This document shows positions 3,895 to 6,524 of a stretch of DNA of 6,524 bases, in pieces. Source of the DNA: JAGQTE01 sp964648005 (GTDB taxonomy: Bacteria; Actinomycetota; Acidimicrobiia; Acidimicrobiales; Acidimicrobilacustridaceae); assembly GCA_964648005.1 (NCBI GenBank), contig CAZYKR010000247.1:1-6524 (forward strand). Reading direction: 5' to 3'. The notes below the pieces were generated by a model. That model made no database searches and was not told the origin of the DNA. It worked only from the letters and a program-made list of their open reading frames with translations. The translations under genes were made by a program, and so were the position numbers. The first letter of the stretch is position 1, and every line of letters begins with the position of its first letter.

Positions 3895-6524
3895 CTACTG
3901 GTAGTAGGCGACGACGTCGACGATGACGTGGACGTTGCCACTGTTGTTGAAGATCGAGATCTTGCCGCCGGCACCGACCTTGACCATCACGAGGTTCGGC
4001 ACGACCTGCCCGGGGCTGACGTTGAGGTTCGACGCCACCGGCTTGGGCTCGCCAGCCGGCCAGATCGTCAGGTGCGACGATGCCGTCGGACCGACGGCGG
4101 TCACGTTCAGCACCACGGCGGTGGCGCCGGACGGCACGACCGGCAGGCCGCTGACCGTGACGTCACGGGATGCGCCGGGACCCCACGGCGTCGAGAATCC
4201 GCCGGTGCCGTCGCGCGAGTCGACGAGCCGGGTCGGGGTCACGCCGAGCAGCCCAACGCCTGCCGACGGCGACGCGTACCCGACGACGTCGGCGATGACG
4301 TGGACGTTGCCGCTGTTGTTGAAGATCGAGACCTTCTCGAGGTCGCCCACCTTGACCAGGACCAGGTTGGGGCGGACGTCGCCGGCGGGGAAGTTGAGGT
4401 TCGAGGCGACGGGCATCGCCTCGCCCGAGGGCCACACGGTGAGGTGCGAGGCGGCGGTAGGCCCGACCGCGGTGACGTTGAGGGCCACGGCGGTGGCGTC
4501 GGACGGGACGCCGCCGACCCCCGCCACCGTGAGCTCGCGCGTCGTGCCCGGACCCCATGGTGTGGCGAACCCGCCGGTGCCGTCTCGGCTGTCGAGGAGT
4601 CGGTTCGGCGAGATGCCGGTGTACCGGTCGCCAGTCTCGTCGTAGTACCCGACGATGTCGGCGATGACGTGGACGTTGCCGCTGTTGTTGAAGATCGAGA
4701 CCTTGCCGCCGGCGCCGACCTTGACGACGACGAGGTTGGGGCGGACGTCGCCGGCGGGCACGTTGAGGTTCGACGCCACCGGCATGGTCTGGCCGGCAGG
4801 CCACACGGTGAGGTGCGTCGCGGCGGTCGGCCCGACGGCGGTGACGTTGAGGGCGACGGCCGTGGCGTCGGCCGGGATGCCGCCGAGTCCGGTCACGGTG
4901 AGGTCCCGCGCGGTGCCGGGCCCCCACGGCGTCGAGAACCCGCCGGTGCCGTCACGGCTGTCGAGCAACCGCAGCGGGGTGACGCCGTGCAGGCCGGCCG
5001 AGCCGAGGCCCTCGACCGTCCGGATCCGATGGGCAGTCGACTCGCTGAACACGATGCGGCCGCTCGGTTCGATCAACGCATCGGCCGGGTTGAGCAACTC
5101 GGCCGGTGATGCTGCGGATCCGTCGGCCGTGAAGCCCACGGATCCGCCGGCCACCAGGTCGATCGTGCCGCCGACGACGCGCCGAATGCGGCTACCGGTG
5201 ACGATCACGAGATTGTCGGCGCTGTCAATGGCGAGTCCGGTGATCGTGGACAACGTCGCGGCCAGCGCCGAACCACCGTCGCCAGTGGTGCCGTGGACCC
5301 CGGTCCCAGCGAAGCGGGTGATGGTGCCGCCGGCGATCTTGCGCACCGTGAAGTTCGAGGAGTCGGCGACGTACACGGCGCCGGTCGAGTCGACGGCCAG
5401 GTCGCTGGGCGTGTCGAGCTCTGCGGCGGTCGCTGCTCCTCCGTCACCGCTGTTGCCGGGGGTGCCGGTGCCGGCGACCGTGGTGATCGTGCCGCCGGAG
5501 ATCTTCCGGATGCGGTAGTTGTTGCTGTCGGCGACCCACAGGTCGCCGTTGGCGAGACGCACGAGACCTCTCGGTACATCGAACTGCGCGGCGGAGGCGG
5601 GTCCGCCGTCGCCGCTGAAACCGGCGGTGCCCGTACCGGCGAAGGTCGCGATGGTGCCGGTCGTCAGGTCGACGCTTCGGATGCGGTTGGCGTTGCGCTC
5701 AGCGATGTAGAGGACACCGGCTGGGTCGAGTGCGAGGCCTTCGGGTGACCACAGCTGGGCGCTGGTGGCGGGTCCGCCGTCGCCACTGGTGCCGAAGAAG
5801 CCGTTGCCGGCGATGGTCGTGATCGTGCCGGTGGCCGAGATCTTGCGGACGGCGTGGTTGGCAGTGTCGGACACGTAGATGTTGCCGTCGGCGTCCTGGA
5901 TCATCGTCCCCGGGTCGTGGAGCTGCGCTTGCGTGGCCGGGACGCCCGATCCTCCGAGCGCGAGCGTGCCGTTGCCGGCGACCGAGGTGATGGTGGTCGT
6001 GGCGACCTTGCGGACCCGCCACCCACCCTGGGCGCCGAAGACGAAGTCGGCCGACGCGCGGGCGCCGATGCCGGCCGTCTCGCCGAGGCCGGCGGCGGTG
6101 GCGGTGCCGCCGTCGCCGGAGAACGCGCTCGAGCCGTTGCCGGCGACGGTGGCGATGGTGCCGGCCGACACCCTACGGATGCGGTTGTTGTTGCTGTCGG
6201 AGATGAGCACCTGGCCGCTGGCGACGGCTGCGACGTCGCCCGGTCGGTTCAGGGCGGCGCTCGTGGCCGCGCCGCCGTCGCCGGAGAAGTCGCCGACACC
6301 GGTGCCGGCAAAGGTGGAGATGTTCCCGCCGCTCACCTCCCGGATGCGGTGGTTCTGCGTGTCGGCGATGAGGAGGTCGCCGTCGCTGGCGATGGCGACG
6401 CCTTGGGGCGCGTTGAGCTGGGCCGAGGTGGCGGTGCCGCCGTCGCCGTTGTAGCCGTTGGTGCCGGTGCCGGCGACCGTGGTGATGATGCCGGTGCCGG
6501 CGTCGATCCGGCGCACCCGGCTGT
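3895..6524 (-). CDS. Large NHL-repeat protein with three C-terminal repeat domains (5' end outside window)
   Basis: At least 875 residues are visible and the frame is still open at the right edge, so the N-terminus, including any signal peptide, is missing. A GTG at 6516 falls inside a repeat and is not a real start. Counting from there, residues 11-508 are nine NHL-type units of 53-57 residues built on I-T-x-V-A-G-T-G, S-G-D-G-G-x-A-T, a Leu/Pro turn, then V-A-D-S-x-N-x-R-I-R-K. The tail of a tenth unit precedes them. NHL units each form one blade of a beta-propeller, usually six blades, so nine-plus units imply more than one propeller or an unseen N-terminal continuation. Residues 509-873 are three related domains of 118-124 residues, each opening with LLDSRDGTGG or a close form and closing with IFNNSGNVHVI then a D-x-V-x-Y motif. 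Such domains follow varied secreted proteins in actinobacteria. There is no LPXTG or C-terminal membrane helix; the protein ends at TAG with YYQ. The architecture fits an extracellular or surface binding protein; the ligand is unknown and no catalytic residues are visible. Confidence 0.88.
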   Translation of the reverse strand, partial: SRVRRIDAGTGIITTVAGTGTNGYNGDGGTATSAQLNAPQGVAIASDGDLLIADTQNHRIREVSGGNISTFAGTGVGDFSGDGGAATSAALNRPGDVAAVASGQVLISDSNNNRIRRVSAGTIATVAGNGSSAFSGDGGTATAAGLGETAGIGARASADFVFGAQGGWRVRKVATTTITSVAGNGTLALGGSGVPATQAQLHDPGTMIQDADGNIYVSDTANHAVRKISATGTITTIAGNGFFGTSGDGGPATSAQLWSPEGLALDPAGVLYIAERNANRIRSVDLTTGTIATFAGTGTAGFSGDGGPASAAQFDVPRGLVRLANGDLWVADSNNYRIRKISGGTITTVAGTGTPGNSGDGGAATAAELDTPSDLAVDSTGAVYVADSSNFTVRKIAGGTITRFAGTGVHGTTGDGGSALAATLSTITGLAIDSADNLVIVTGSRIRRVVGGTIDLVAGGSVGFTADGSAASPAELLNPADALIEPSGRIVFSESTAHRIRTVEGLGSAGLHGVTPLRLLDSRDGTGGFSTPWGPGTARDLTVTGLGGIPADATAVALNVTAVGPTAATHLTVWPAGQTMPVASNLNVPAGDVRPNLVVVKVGAGGKVSIFNNSGNVHVIADIVGYYDETGDRYTGISPNRLLDSRDGTGGFATPWGPGTTRELTVAGVGGVPSDATAVALNVTAVGPTAASHLTVWPSGEAMPVASNLNFPAGDVRPNLVLVKVGDLEKVSIFNNSGNVHVIADVVGYASPSAGVGLLGVTPTRLVDSRDGTGGFSTPWGPGASRDVTVSGLPVVPSGATAVVLNVTAVGPTASSHLTIWPAGEPKPVASNLNVSPGQVVPNLVMVKVGAGGKISIFNNSGNVHVIVDVVAYYQ
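3898..4992 (-). repeat. Three tandem ~120-residue C-terminal repeat domains
   Basis: In coding order the copies are 4992-4624, 4623-4252 and 4251-3898. Shared blocks in all three are R-L-[LV]-DSRDGTGGF, TPWGPG, LNVTAVGPTA, HLT-[VI]-WP-[AS]-G, PVASNLN and IFNNSGNVHVI. A 48-base stretch is identical between copies one (4657-4704) and two (4288-4335), and copy three (3916-3963) differs from it at three bases. This points to in-gene duplication kept similar by selection or gene conversion. Copy two has D-L-E-K where the others have G-A-G-G-K. Confidence 0.9.
4993..6486 (-). repeat. Nine tandem NHL-type repeats of about 165 bp
   Basis: The units begin, in coding order, ITTVAGTG, ISTFAGTG, IATVAGNG, ITSVAGNG, ITTIAGNG, IATFAGTG, ITTVAGTG, ITRFAGTG and IDLVAGGS. 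Units 1, 2, 5, 6 and 7 are close to consensus. Unit 3 has lost the D-x-x-N motif (F-G-A-Q-G-G-W), unit 4 has GGSGV in place of SGDGG, unit 8 is two residues short and lacks the Asp-Asn turn, and unit 9, next to the C-terminal domains, is the most diverged. A half unit continues past 6486 to the window edge. Confidence 0.88.

Noticed and set aside
3856..5109. Long plus-strand open frame (417 codons) rich in Asp, Val, Arg and Gly with repeated DDVGDDVDVAAVVEDRD-like text
   Set aside because: It is the antisense image of the NHL/C-terminal repeat gene. Its repeats merely mirror the real repeats, and it starts directly after the YbjQ-family stop without a ribosome-binding site.
3898..6486. Regular repeats that might suggest a CRISPR array or other non-coding repeat array
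   Set aside because: The repeats are in frame within one long coding sequence, have periods of about 165 and 370 bp, and vary mostly at synonymous or conservative positions, so they are protein repeats.

Overview
The window is GC-rich with strong G/C preference at third codon positions, leaderless-type promoter spacing and secreted repeat proteins. This points to a high-GC actinobacterium. An Acidimicrobiia (Ilumatobacter-like) or related lineage is my best guess, mainly from the NHL plus 'RLLDSRDGTGG' repeat architecture, but no rRNA or marker gene is present to prove it.

Layout, left to right. (1) Positions 1-597 hold no intact gene. On the minus strand at 150-490 there is a clearly protein-like reading that is broken by one frameshift near 305-315 and has no proper start, so it is a remnant of a small secreted-type protein or a sequencing indel. 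Short palindromes lie at 25-37, 109-122 and 557-571. (2) 598-1158 (+) encodes a 186-aa exported protein with a signal peptide and four cysteines, of unknown function. (3) Two minus-strand genes, transcribed from about 3185 down to 1192, form a translationally coupled pair: an RhlG-like short-chain dehydrogenase/reductase followed by a thiolase, overlapping at the stop/start. Together they fit acyl-CoA or 3-oxoacyl metabolism. (4) Divergent from them, 3382-3855 (+) encodes a YbjQ/UPF0145 family protein with a Pro/Gln-rich tail, probably from a leaderless transcript. (5) Convergent with it, 3895 to beyond the right edge (-) is the C-terminal part of a large repeat protein: nine complete ~55-residue NHL-type units, then three ~120-residue C-terminal repeats. 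Its N-terminus lies outside the window.

The genes do not look like one system. The reductase/thiolase pair is the only likely operon. The two exported proteins and the broken remnant suggest an envelope/exoprotein neighbourhood. I see no CRISPR array, tRNA, rRNA, transposase or recognisable defence or biosynthetic system. The least ordinary items are the C-terminal triplicated domain with a 48-nt exact DNA repeat, the frameshifted remnant, and the uncharacterised four-cysteine exported protein.
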